A stretch of 64,000 bases of DNA, taken from Ancistrus triradiatus (Eukaryota; Chordata; Actinopteri; Siluriformes; Loricariidae). The position numbers and the translations under genes are program-made. Below are positions 1-10,129 of this stretch, piece by piece. The notes beneath the pieces were generated by a model. It saw only the letters and a program-made list of their open reading frames with translations. It ran no database searches and was not told where the DNA came from. Location: assembly GCA_025084515.1 (NCBI GenBank), contig JAJAGP010000015.1, positions 186,001 through 250,000 on the forward strand, in the 5' to 3' direction. Each line of letters starts with the position of its first letter. Position 1 is the first letter of the stretch.

Positions 1-1337
1 TAACATGTTAGTATTTTCTTGGCTTCATTTGCCAACTAATACTAAATCAATTTTAGCAAGACAACCAACTCATCATCCATAACTAATAAAAAGTACAAAT
101 CTAAAAAAAACTAGCAGATAGTTTCATTGTGAAATATGCTGATGTGTCTACAGCTTGAGCATAACAATGAAGACCACCCTTTGGCTCGACGCCCTCTTAC
201 ACACTTAACTGGACTTCTCTTTAAAAGTCCTTCTTGCTTCTAAGCCTTGTGCAATTGTACTGTGACAGTCCAAGAAATAAGAGAGTAAGCTTCAATGAAC
301 TCTCCTCATAGCCTCCGTCAAAGAGCACTCAGATTTGCTTTTGTAGCTATTCTGTTCTCTAAAGAATCCATGAACTGTTACATATTACGCTCTCATTTGG
401 CTGATAGTTGAAGCCAGATCAATTCAGGACTCTTTCAATTCACCAAAAAGAAGAGACAGAGCAGCCTAAATTAAAATATACTTTTCTCCTTTCCCCTTTG
501 TTCCCCCCACGGCAACTCAACAATGCACTATCCCATTCCATTTGGGCCAAATCGATTCATGAACTATGAGTCTGGCTGCGCTCAAAACAATGACAGACGC
601 TCATGCAAGGAATGGAATTTGAAATGGCCAAAGCCTGCTTTTAGAAATCCTTGTGCTCAGCATCTCCTGGCAGCACAAATGGTCTGAAACAACTGTCAGT
701 CTCAAAAAGAGTTTCAGCTGGCTCCACACTGGAGCAACTGTCTAAAGTTTCACCCCTGCAGTCAGAAGATTGTGAGACTGAATCGGAAGGACGTCAGAGC
801 CATCCATGATCTGTCAGTCAGTGTGATGCAAGTCAACCTCATGTGTTTAATAGACCGTGTATACAGACATGGGGCAGTTAGTGCTCCCCTCCAATCATAG
901 TATCAACCATATCACCAAGACCAATGCAGGCCCTTCCGTAATGTGGAGCTAGTGCTGGTTCAACATGTTGCTTAGTTTTCTACTACAGCGAGTTTTCTAC
1001 TACAGGATCCGTCCATCCGCCTACTTTAAAGTAGTTTAAAATTTGAGGTATAAACCTGGACGAGTGTGTTCCCTGGACTTTGTGTGTACACCATTCCTGA
1101 ATGTGTAAGCAAGCACGTGCACAGAAGGTACTCAAAACTTTGTGGACACCCCTTCTAATTGAGCTCTGCTATTAAAAACTTGTGCAAAACAAGTCCTGTC
1201 CTTAAACAAATGGTTTGCCACCTTTGAGGCTGGCTTGCACAGAACCTTGACCTCAACACCATCAGACACCTTGAAAATGCACAAGAATGCCAAAAAAGTG
1301 CCAGAGCACACCTACAAATTCAAGAAAGTATCACATA

Positions 1338-2555
1338 CACTATATGGACAAAAGTATTAGGACTTGTTACAAGGGCTGGGCCGTAAAACAATAACGATAA
1401 TTATCACGAAATATCTTTTCCTCGAAAGAAATACAAGACATGGTCGATACAATGTTGAGAGAACCCATTCCATAAATTTTTTGACAGACGCGAAATGCCA
1501 ATGACAGTGAGAACTCCATCGCACCGAACCAGTCAAGCGGCTGGAACCCAGTTACGTTAGGCAGACGCACCCAACATAGTGTGCAGGAATTCAGTAGTGT
1601 GCATCCTATAGTGTGTCGAAAGGATTGTATCACAAAGACACAAAGGCAATAACACTAATCTTTTTTTACCATTTGAAGTAGTACCATCCTTTAGATCAGA
1701 CACAATGCAAGACTTTACAGTCCCAGTCCCAGACCCAGGCAAGTACTGGTGATCCCCTTAAAACAACCAGTGTGATACCTGCACAACAACAGACCATAAT
1801 GTCTTCTTTCTCTAGCATCTTACAACAAAAATAGCTGTCTTTATTGCAAAAGACATGTCAGTAAGCACGATAGAAAAAGTCAGATTTAAGCAGCTGATTA
1901 AAGTAATTGACCCTTGTTACCAACTACATTTGTCATGTCCAGCTTCTGACAGAAAATGAACAATATTTAATACAAAATTGATCTTACGATACCTTCACAT
2001 TTCATTTGGGAGTAAAAAGGAATCCTTAAGCTTGACAGAAATGGTGATTTGATATATATCATTATTGATTGATGTGAAAAATTAAGGTTATAAGACTTTT
2101 TTCATATCGCTCAGCCCCAACTCCTACACCTACAGGAGCTTTTATGACATCCCATTCAAAATAGCCAATAATATGAAGCTGGTCCCCCCTATGCAGTTGT
2201 AACAGCTCCCAATCTTCTAGGAAGGCTTTCTAAAAGACTTTGGACTATGTCTGTGGGAATTTTTGCCCATTCATCCAAAAGAGCATTTGTGAGTTCAGAC
2301 ACCGACATTGACTCGCAATCTCCATTCTAGCTCATCCCAATGGTGTTTAATGGGGTTTGAGGTCAGGGCTCTCTGCAGTCAAGTTCTCTCAACCACAGTT
2401 TGTGCACTGGGGCATAGTCATGATGACATAGAGAAGGGCCTTCCCCTTCCACAAAGTTGGAAGCATACAATTGTTAAAAATGGCTTGGAATGCCGAATAA
2501 TTAGAATTTCCCTTCGCTGGCACACTTGAATTCAATGATTAAAGCATGCGTCCCA
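1338..2555 (-). mobile_element. Tc1/mariner fragment, family E, interrupted
   Basis: The left end CACTATATGGACAAAAGTAT follows a TA (1336-1337) and matches a common fish Tc1-like terminus. From about 2121 the sequence continues as the antisense of a transposase C-terminal half. It includes a stretch reading backwards through a degenerate form of the Tc1 'PDLNPIxxLW' block near 2320-2360 (plus-strand GGGGTTTGAGGTCAGGGCTC). The part between is occupied by a second insertion (1373-2117). The right end is lost near 2555. No open frame survives. Confidence 0.6.
1373..2117. mobile_element. Non-autonomous DNA transposon nested in family E element
   Basis: Terminal inverted repeats GGGCTGGGC at 1373 and GCTCAGCCC ending at 2117 (one mismatch) enclose about 745 bp of AT-rich sequence without a transposase. 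The trinucleotide CAA stands immediately outside both ends (1370-1372 and 2118-2120), consistent with a 3-bp target duplication. Outside it, the Tc1 terminus resumes. A 3-bp duplication would suggest a PIF/Harbinger-like mechanism, but three bases could match by chance, so the superfamily is uncertain. Confidence 0.5.
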
Positions 2556-2684
2556 TTACATATGTCCATGTAGTGCATGAACAAAGCTCATATTTTAAAG
2601 CATTTTCAATCCTACATCAGTCTATTCAAATCATTGGTAACAACACCTAGTACACGTTTTAACTTTACTATATACAGTCATATA

Positions 2685-3915
2685 CAGTGGGGCAAAAAAG
2701 TATTTAGTCAGCCACTGATTGTACAAGTTCTCCTACTTAGAAAGATGAGAGAGGTCTGTAATTTTCATCATAGGTACACTTCAGGTATGAGAGACTAAAT
2801 GAGAAAATCCCATTGTAGGATTTTTAAATAATTTATTTGTAAATCATGGTGGAGTACAAGTATTTGGTCACCCACAAACAAGCTCTCACAGACCCATAAC
2901 TTCTTTAAGAAGCTCTTCTGTCCTCCACTCTTTACCTGTATTAATGGCACCGGTTTGACCTCGTTATCTGTATAAAAGACACCTGTCCACAGCCTCAAAC
3001 AGTCAGACTCCAAAGTCAACCATGGCCAAGACCAAAGAGCTGTCGAAGGACACCAGGAAGAAAATTGTAGACCAGCACCAGGTTGGGAAGAGTGAATCTA
3101 CAATAGGCAAGCAGGTTGGTGTGAATAAATCAACTGTGGGAGCAATTGTAAGAAAATGGAAGACATACAAGACCATTGACAATCTCCCTTGATCTGGGGC
3201 TCCACGCAAAATCTCGTGGGGTCAAAATTATCTTGAGAACAGTGAGCAAAAATCCCAGAACTACACGGAGGGACCTGATGAATGACCTGCAGAGAGATGG
3301 GACCAAAGTAACAAAGGCTACCATCAGTAACACACTACGCCGAGAGGGACTCAGATCCTGCAGTGCCAGGCGTGTCCTCCTGCTTAAGCCAGTACTTGTC
3401 CAGGTCCGTCTGAAGTTTGCCAGAGTGCATATGGATGATCCAGAAGAGGATTGGGAGAATATCATGTGGTCAGATGAAACCAAAATAGAACTTTTTGGTA
3501 TAAACTCAACTGGAGGAAGAAGAATGCCGAGTTGCATCCCAAGAACACCATACCTACTGTGAAGCATGGGGGTGGAAACATCATGCTTTGGGGCTGTTTT
3601 TCTGCAGAGGGGACAGGACGACTGATCCGTGTTAAAGGAAGAATGAACGGGGCCATGTATCGTGAGATTTTAAGCCAAAACCTCCTTCCATCATTGAAGA
3701 TGAAAGGTGGCTGGGTCTTCCAGCATGACAACGATCCCAAACACACTGCTAAGGCAATGAAGGAGTGGCTCCGTAAAAAGCATTTCAAGGTCCTGGAGTG
3801 GCCTAGCCAGTCTCCAGACCTCAACCCCATAGAAAATTTGTGGAGGGAGTTGAAAGTCTGTGTTGCCCAGCGACAGCCCCAAAACATCACTGCTCTAGAA
3901 GAGATCTGACCAAAT
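2685..3915 (+). mobile_element. Tc1-like transposon, family C, copy 1 (3' end lost)
   Basis: The element starts with CAGTGGGGCAAAAAAGTATT directly after TA (2683-2684). Its long subterminal region matches, in inverse orientation, the right end of the copy at 35908. It carries a degraded transposase (3022-3909) and stops abruptly after the transposase end, with no right inverted repeat before unrelated sequence. The surviving orientation is plus. Confidence 0.85.
3022..3909 (+). pseudogene. Tc1-like DD34E transposase, family C, broken
   Basis: This is the remains of a cut-and-paste transposase. It opens at ATG 3022 with MAKTKELSKDTRKKIVD and an N-terminal helix-turn-helix region (KSTVGAIVRKWKTYKT). 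The frame is closed by TGA at 3190-3192, where the family has an arginine (a CGA to TGA change is likely). The downstream parts are readable in shifted frames: 3176-3562 has the first catalytic Asp in SDETKIELFG; 3532-3909 has HDNDPKHTA (second Asp) and PDLNPIENLW (Glu). All three catalytic residues are present, but at least one stop and two frame changes prevent a full product. Normal family length is about 340 residues. Confidence 0.85.
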
Positions 3916-5019
3916 ACTGAACAACCCAACAAACCTGTAACTATATGCTTGTGTGGATTTGCTGGGAAAGTGAGCAGTGATGAAGGCAGGTTCAAACAAG
4001 ATTTGACAGCAACAGAATTTCTGTTCACGCAGTGAACTTCAAGGTCTTGTTTCAGTATGCTACTTATGCCAGCAAGAATGTACTACATTTGGCAGCTTAT
4101 ATCATGATATGATTTTGATATAGAAAGTCATCAAACACCAAAATGCATATAATCAGTGTATATACAGTCGGTTTCATTACTGCACTCTTGCTGCTTGAAA
4201 AAACAGATACAGCAATGGGAGACAAAATAACATTCTGTTCTGTTAGAGTTTGTGAAGGAGGAAATTTCTTATTATACTGTAAAGCTGAGCAGCTATTACA
4301 CACTGTATTTCATCCCTAACAAGTGTTCCTGTTGTTTTTAAACTCACATCCAATCAGATAAATCTGCTGTTCATATTTTATCCAATAAAAAGATATGTTG
4401 TAGCTTAACGGACTAAGAAAATCTCAGGTCATCGTCTCAACTTGGTAACTTTGCAAAGATTTGAGTATGATACCTTGGGTATGATAACATTCTACAAATT
4501 GTTAAGGGATTTTAGGCACCACATACGCCATACTTAGTCTGTAATACACCTATCATTTTAAAATGACATACAAGTCTACATTAGCATATTAGATTTTATC
4601 CCAATGAATCTGCAGCTAACTGAGTGAGCTTCCATATGTTAATTCATTTAAATAAACAAACTTGTACACATGAGAATTGATACACTGCGGCAAACCTGAC
4701 ATCCAAATATGATTAAATAGGCATTAGTGGCTATGAATGAACAATGTAAAACACAATTTTCTAGTGATGCATGTACGTTATTGGCTTGAAAAATAATTAC
4801 CTGGCATTTTAATGATGCGGTAAGAGTCCATGTACACACTAAGGCACAAGCCATAAATATTTGCACTGAGAGCTCTTGATTTGTTCATGCTGTCTTTTAA
4901 GAGCTAACACATACACATATACATTCCTACTATACTCATCAACAAATGAGTATATATACAGAAATGTGTGAAAACAGAAATGTGTCTTTTAGTAGAGATT
5001 TGAATACAAGTATGCACTG

Positions 5020-5170
5020 TTTAATATCCGCATTACGTTCTGTGAAACAGGACATTGACCAGGCATTAGAGTCTCATAATCTTCTTATGCTATTGTAACT
5101 TAAATATAAATGGTATTTTCACAAGAAAACCATGTGCAAATGATACATAAATGCATCAGAGTTAACGCTG
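5020..5170. repeat. Interspersed repeat shared with 26430-26620
   Basis: The block around GACATTGACCAGGCATTA and the following GGTATTTTCACAAGAAAA corresponds to the 26.4-26.6 kb region, part of it in inverse orientation. In that second copy the core forms a perfect long hairpin. No coding potential is seen. The family is not recognised. Confidence 0.4.
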
Positions 5171-5410
5171 AAAACACGAGAGACTGAAACGATTGAGACT
5201 TTTGTTGCATTGACAGACACCATTATGAACAACCCAAATCAGCCAGGTGAAACTGAGACTCAAGAAATGAATGTGAACCAGTGTATATAGTTGTGGATGA
5301 GAGATAATGTACAGGTAATGGGGGATAAACAAAAGGAGTACTACTACAATAGGACAAACACATACAAACCATTTACAGCTTGTGAAAAATACGCAGCTGG
5401 TACGTTTACA

Positions 5411-5698
5411 TCAGACACAGCAGTGCTGCTGGAGTTTTTAAACACCGTGTTCACACTCTGTGCACTCTATTAGACACATTTATCTTACTGCTCCACCTTG
5501 TAGATGTAAAGCCTGTTGTTGCCCAGTTTGCATTACTCATCCTCTTCATCAGTGCTCACAGGATGCTGCCTACAGGATCCTGGTAGCTGGACATTTTTGG
5601 CTGGTGGACTATTTTCAATCCAACAACACTGCTGTGTCTGATCCACTCATATCAGCGCAAAACACTAACACAAGTGCTACTGTGGTGCTGAGAGAACC
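5411..5698 (+). repeat. Fish interspersed repeat (GCAGTGCTGCTGGAG type)
   Basis: It begins near CACAGCAGTGCTGCTGGAGT and runs through TTAGACACA, a CCACCTTGTAGATGTAAAG motif and GTGTCTGATCCACTCAT. I recognise this order as a repeat common in ray-finned fish genomes (established by recall, not by a search here). Short open frames across it are not genes. It directly abuts the family F transposase fragment that follows. Confidence 0.45.
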
Positions 5699-5700
5699 TT

Positions 5701-6135
5701 GAAAACCGTCGCCTGGTCTGATGAGTTTCGATTTCTGCTGCAACATTCAGATGGCAGGGTCAATATTTGGCGTGAACAACATGAAAGCATGGATGCCTGA
5801 GTATTGCTGCTGACCATGTTCATCTCTTTATGACCACAATGTACTCATCTTCTGAGTGAGAACATGACAATGACCTCACTGTACACAAATGACCTCCACG
5901 GTCACCAGATCTCAATCCAATAGAGCACCTATGGGATGTGGTGGAACGGGAGATTGCATTATGGATGTGCAGCAGACAAAACTGCAGCAACTGCGGGATG
6001 CTATCATGTCAATATCGACCAGAATCTCTGAAGACTGCTTCCAGGAACTTGTTGAATCTATGCCACAAAGACTTTTAGGCAGCAGAAGGCAAATGAGACT
6101 CCAAGCTGGTACTAGCGGTTGGTGACTGTAGTACA
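5701..6135 (+). pseudogene. Tc1-like transposase fragment, family F, copy 1
   Basis: This is the C-terminal half of a transposase without the element ends. It starts around the first catalytic block (plus-strand GCCTGGTCTGATGAGTTTCG, reading WSDEF). After an internal deletion it reaches the third block, where CCAGATCTCAATCCAATAGA reads PDLNPIE, followed by HLWDVVEREI. The second catalytic block appears lost or badly degraded between 5800 and 5880. No complete frame. Confidence 0.75.
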
Positions 6136-6959
6136 GCATCATTGGATCCATGGGCATTTTTATATTCTACCTATCATGACAGATCTGTGCAAGGTAAAAC
6201 AAACTGACATCATAGGAAAAAGGAAGCACAAGTAAGCGAGCGAGCGATGGATTAAATTACATATAGCTTATGGTGAAATTGGAATTTGACTAGGTCATGT
6301 TACCCCACCACCCTGGGTGAAAACTGACGATCAAATGGCAGCGCTCAAAGTGGATCTGTAGAACAAATCTGTTTAATAATTGAGTGTAGGCAAAACAGAT
6401 CACAACAACACTGAACAGACTTTTAAAGCTGTTATGGGGTTGAGATTTCCATTCAGTATTTAACATCACATCAGTAATATTGGTGTTTGTTACTTTATAA
6501 TACCCATTCCTCAAGCAGTATATTCGGAGTAAAAATAATTAACTTCTTATACGTTGGTGCAAAATGAGTTTACCATGGATGCTTCAATGCAGAGAGACTG
6601 ATCCAGTATCAGTACAGATGTGAATATCACGGTCCAGTAACAATCATTAAACCAATCTGTGCTGAACAAATCAACACTAAAGACATACTGCATATAAACC
6701 AAATACAACCTTGACCTTAACCCATGGGTACGACAGATGACTGTGTTGTTCCACCCACATCAAATGCTGTGATGCTCTTTTCACTGCAGCACTGTCACTG
6801 TTATTGTTCCACTAGCGTTAGCTCGCGGCTAACACAGGGCTGGACACAGAGCATCGCTATGCACCTGAATCACCCCAGACATCAGGATACTGCATAGCGG
6901 TCTTCTCTTTACGTCAGTCTCTTTCTAGAACCAGCTCACATGCTGTGTTTAACGAACTG

Positions 6960-7480
6960 ATAAACAGAACCCTAACTGACATTAATGGCTGAATCTGGTC
7001 AGTGTTAGCCCATTAGCGCGAGAGGTGCAGAAATGGACCGAGCCTTCACGTTTATTAGCACATTAGCCGCATAGCTCGCTGTAACCTAGCTTCCTCACTA
7101 GCTACTTAGCCTGTTAGCTGATGTCAGACATCACTACAAACCGACCGTTACACAAACAAACAGTGGAGTACAAATAAAACACAACGCTGCTACACACTCG
7201 TTTACTCACGTTCTCGGTGTCGCGCTCGTTAACGGTCGGTAATGGCGTTCTGGTCGACATTTTTTCTCTCTTTCAAGCCGCTTAGCGAAGCTCCGAGCTG
7301 GACGGCACAGGATGGGAGATACCGGGGGGAGACAAACAGATTATTCCCGTGTCTTTTACACCGCCATTCCGCTCTGAGTCAGAAAATAACAGCTCATGTC
7401 CTTAGCAGGAGTACGGCGAAAACGCCGACATGAGCCGGAGCCGGGGAGAGCCACACTGAGAGAGAGAAAGAGAGATGCAC
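6960..7480 (-). promoter_or_regulatory. CpG-rich promoter and 5' UTR region of the MARK gene
   Basis: CpG dinucleotides are dense here compared with the AT-rich, CpG-poor surroundings, for example around 7015-7075, 7200-7300 and 7400-7445. The region is centred on the minus-strand start codon at 7260. Sequence 7261-7450 is the probable 5' UTR and start-site region, read right to left. The A at -3 (AAAATGT context) suits initiation. No TATA box was identified, as is usual for CpG-island promoters. The right edge meets a GA repeat and then a LINE at about 7583. Confidence 0.65.
7210..7260 (-). CDS. MARK-family (Par-1) kinase, first coding exon only
   Basis: Reading the minus strand from ATG at 7260, the 17 codons give MSTRTPLPTVNERDTEN. 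This is the characteristic N-terminus of vertebrate microtubule-affinity regulating kinases of the MARK1/MARK3 type; MARK2 and MARK4 differ in these residues. The exon ends in phase 0 at 7210 and is followed by GTGAGT, a strong donor. In the known proteins the next residue is His, then a linker and the Ser/Thr kinase domain; those exons lie outside the window. MARK kinases phosphorylate microtubule-associated proteins and act in cell polarity. Which paralogue this is cannot be settled from 17 residues. The exon is easily missed because it is short, and overlapping plus-strand frames are meaningless. Confidence 0.85.
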
Positions 7481-7533
7481 TAAGACTCAGCACGAGAGAG
7501 ACAAGGGAGCTGCACTATGAGAGAGAATGTGTA

Positions 7534-7538
<5 letters not shown>

Positions 7539-7582
<44 letters not shown>
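7539..7582. repeat. (GA)n microsatellite, left flank of the LINE
   Basis: An uninterrupted GA tract of about 44 bp. A second GA tract (13838-13890) lies at the other end of the LINE. Both sides also show the word GAGAGATGCACTA (7470-7482 on the left, 13885-13897 on the right), so the two tracts were probably one GA-rich stretch before the insertion. Confidence 0.8.
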
Positions 7583-7585
<3 letters not shown>

Positions 7586-7929
7586 CAAGACAAGACATGC
7601 TTCACTGGAGCTCCTGAATCTCAAACAATTTAAGTAGTTTTAAAATGAGATAAACAAGTAAAAAAGGAAAGAAATCACCCAGAACACACAAAAGGAATAT
7701 ATAATTTGGAATTTCCTACTACTATCTGGGATTTACATTTTGCATTTCAACAAGAAACGGACGAAAAGAGGTTCATCAATGCCAAGGATCTTCTGGTAAC
7801 AACTCAAGCTCATCTGAAAAAGGATTGTACGAAGGACTACACCAAATCCTGAAAATACACAAAAGGCCTTCCAAACAAAGACAAAGGTAAAGAAAACTTT
7901 CTTTTCTACAAAAAAGCAATCATTTAATT

Positions 7930-9780
7930 ATGGCAGCAACTATCATGGAAAACCTCAGTTCCCTGGCCATAACTTATCCAACGGAAATAAAATCTGCACA
8001 AGCCAGAAAGAACTACAAAAACAAACTCCTAAAGGAAAATCCAGAATCCCTTTTAGCAGATTATACTCTGACGGAAGAGAAGATGACCATAACATGCCTC
8101 CTGCTCTACACAGACCGCACTGATACCTGGCACAAAGCTATCTGTTCCCACTACAAACAACACAAAAAAGGGGGCATTTGGAGTGGAAGACAAATTGTTG
8201 TAGGAGAAAAGAATGGAGACAGTTGTCATTAACCATAAATATCTACATAATGGCCACTGTCATGTTGCCAAGGCCAGGCGAAGCCAGTCTCAACCAGTAA
8301 AAGAGGACTTTAAGCGAATTAAAGCCCTTCTACGGATGAAGACCACTAGGAAGAGGGGGACATTAACACATCCCTGAGAAGAGCACCAGACACAATAGTG
8401 AGGACACACCAGGTGTCGAATGAAAAACAAACCAAAGAAGAAATGAAACTTCAAAAACACAGGCCATCAACAGTAAACCACCAGATTGGAGGAGGAAAGT
8501 GTGAAAGTGAGGGGAAATCACTCTCATCACTACACCAGACGAATCAGGCACCTGGAGACACAATGCTACAAACTCAGACACCGCATGTCCCTACAGGGAA
8601 ATTGAACTGGTGGAGCTCAAACACAAAATACAGTTCTACAAATCACTGAGCCCACCATGGCAGAAGAAGAAGGACCGTACCATCTACAGAAACAAGGAAG
8701 CTTCCACTGCTGGAAGCTGAAGGAAGAAAATCCAAACAACTCCAGCAAAGAAATGAAACTTTGCAAACAGGAGATCAGCACTCTACAAAATGAGCTGAAC
8801 TTCCAAAAAGAAACAATTAAACAATAAAGAGAACAAATGCAGACGACAGGAAATAACCTCAGACACCAGCAGCACCCCCAACCAGAGCCAGAAGCCAACA
8901 ACGCACACAAAACACACAAACACCACCACAACCTTCCACTCCAGGAGCGCCCGCATGGTACATCAGCCATGTTCACATACAAAAATGGAAGGGACATGAC
9001 GCTAACCACACCAGCCAATTCCAAAGACGACTCACAAAAATCCAACAGGAATCAGACATAAAAGCAGACATTAGTGATCTCATTTGACTCAAACGGGAAA
9101 TTCCTAAATGAGGATCAGCTTTTTTCCTGGACACAAAGTGGGCCAAAGTGTGGTGACCCCAGAACAGGATGACGCACTAAGCCTCCTCACAAAAAACCAT
9201 GACAGCGTGAGGCCAGGAAGCCACATCATTATACATACAGGCACAAATGATCTCAGGGACCAGCAAGACAAAGTGTCAGATTTATTGAAGAGAGTGGCAC
9301 AAACGCAACAACGAGGGTTCCCATCCTCAAAGATTGTAATCATCCACCATATTACCACGGAGAGATCTTCACCCAGACACCATACAGAGAGGTAAACGCG
9401 GCAGTAATCTGGGGTTGTGCAATTAATGGCCAATGTACATCTGGCACACCACCGAAAACCTCAATGTTCCACTGCCTTTCCATACCACACGTCCACCTCG
9501 CAAAAGGACACAGGGGGCAATTTCGCTAGGACTCTGAAGGATGTCACCCTGGGTCGCAGTCCAGCAGCCAATCAGGGAGAAACTACAGAAGATCCGTGCT
9601 CGCATCATACCACCCCCCTCCAATACAAAGAACGAAGAACCTACCCTTCGCCCATCATTACCACCCCACACAAGCACCAACGAATCCATGACAATCCCAC
9701 ACCAGAGCAACTGAAACCCAAAAGAAGTACAGAGAAAAGACAGACCACAAAACAGTGGTCAGAAGAGTCGTCCAACTGGG
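7930..9780 (+). pseudogene. LINE ORF1, broken, with SGNH/esterase-like motif
   Basis: The best start is ATG 7930 (MAATIMENLSSLAITYPTEI), open to 8232, after which the frame is lost. Further coding traces follow: Lys/Gln-rich helical sequence around 8650-8830 and, near 9085-9400, DSNGK followed by IIIHTGTNDL and a helical segment. DSNGK and GTNDL resemble blocks I and III of SGNH/GDSL hydrolases, a domain known in ORF1 of some LINE clades (CR1/L2 type). The C-terminal part to about 9780 is Thr/Pro-rich and low in information. The product would have been an RNA-binding particle protein; now it is interrupted several times. Confidence 0.6.
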
Positions 9781-10129
9781 CAGCTTGAACAAACGGAAGC
9801 TACGCAGCGTGCAGTGAAGAAACCTGCAAACAACTGTCCCACAGACTGGCTGAGATTAAGCAAGCTCTGCTTACTCTCCAATAAGCTCCAGGACTGCTTA
9901 CTAAAGGGAGAAGCAGCAAAAAGAAAAAACAAAAAAACAAAAAAAAAAAAAAAAAAAACACACATTTGGAAATTTTTACTTGAAAATGTTACTCTAAAAA
10001 TTAGATTTTAGCCCCATATTCTCGAAAGAAAAATGTACATAGCCATTTTTGTTTTTACATGTTTATCGCTATTAAACACTACTTACATTACTAACTTACT
10101 TCATTCTAAGAAGAGACCCTAGCCATTTT

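Larger units (their letters stand above)
1..7209 (-). other. Probable first intron of the MARK-family gene
   Basis: The minus-strand exon at 7210-7260 ends at a GTGAGT donor, so the sequence to its left should be its first intron. I found no second MARK exon here (the next residues should lead into a CRNS / EQPHIGNYR segment before the kinase domain), so the intron probably continues past the window edge. The interval holds Tc1 fragments at 1338-2555, 2685-3915 and 5701-6135 and other repeats. I see no gene or clear structure in 1-1337, 3916-5019 or 6136-6780, which are AT-rich and non-coding. Confidence 0.6.

Noticed and set aside
3130..4028. Minus-strand open frames of 145 and 188 codons over the family C transposase
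   Set aside because: Antisense of a Tc1 transposase; the plus-strand motifs DETK, DNDPKHT and PDLNPIE explain the DNA.
7396..7617. Plus-strand open frame with an Arg/Glu run at the left of the LINE
   Set aside because: It is the translation of the GA tract and CpG island, opposite to the MARK 5' UTR.
8617..9045. Minus-strand Cys/Ser/Leu-rich open frame of 142 codons
   Set aside because: Antisense of the LINE ORF1 region, with no supporting family.
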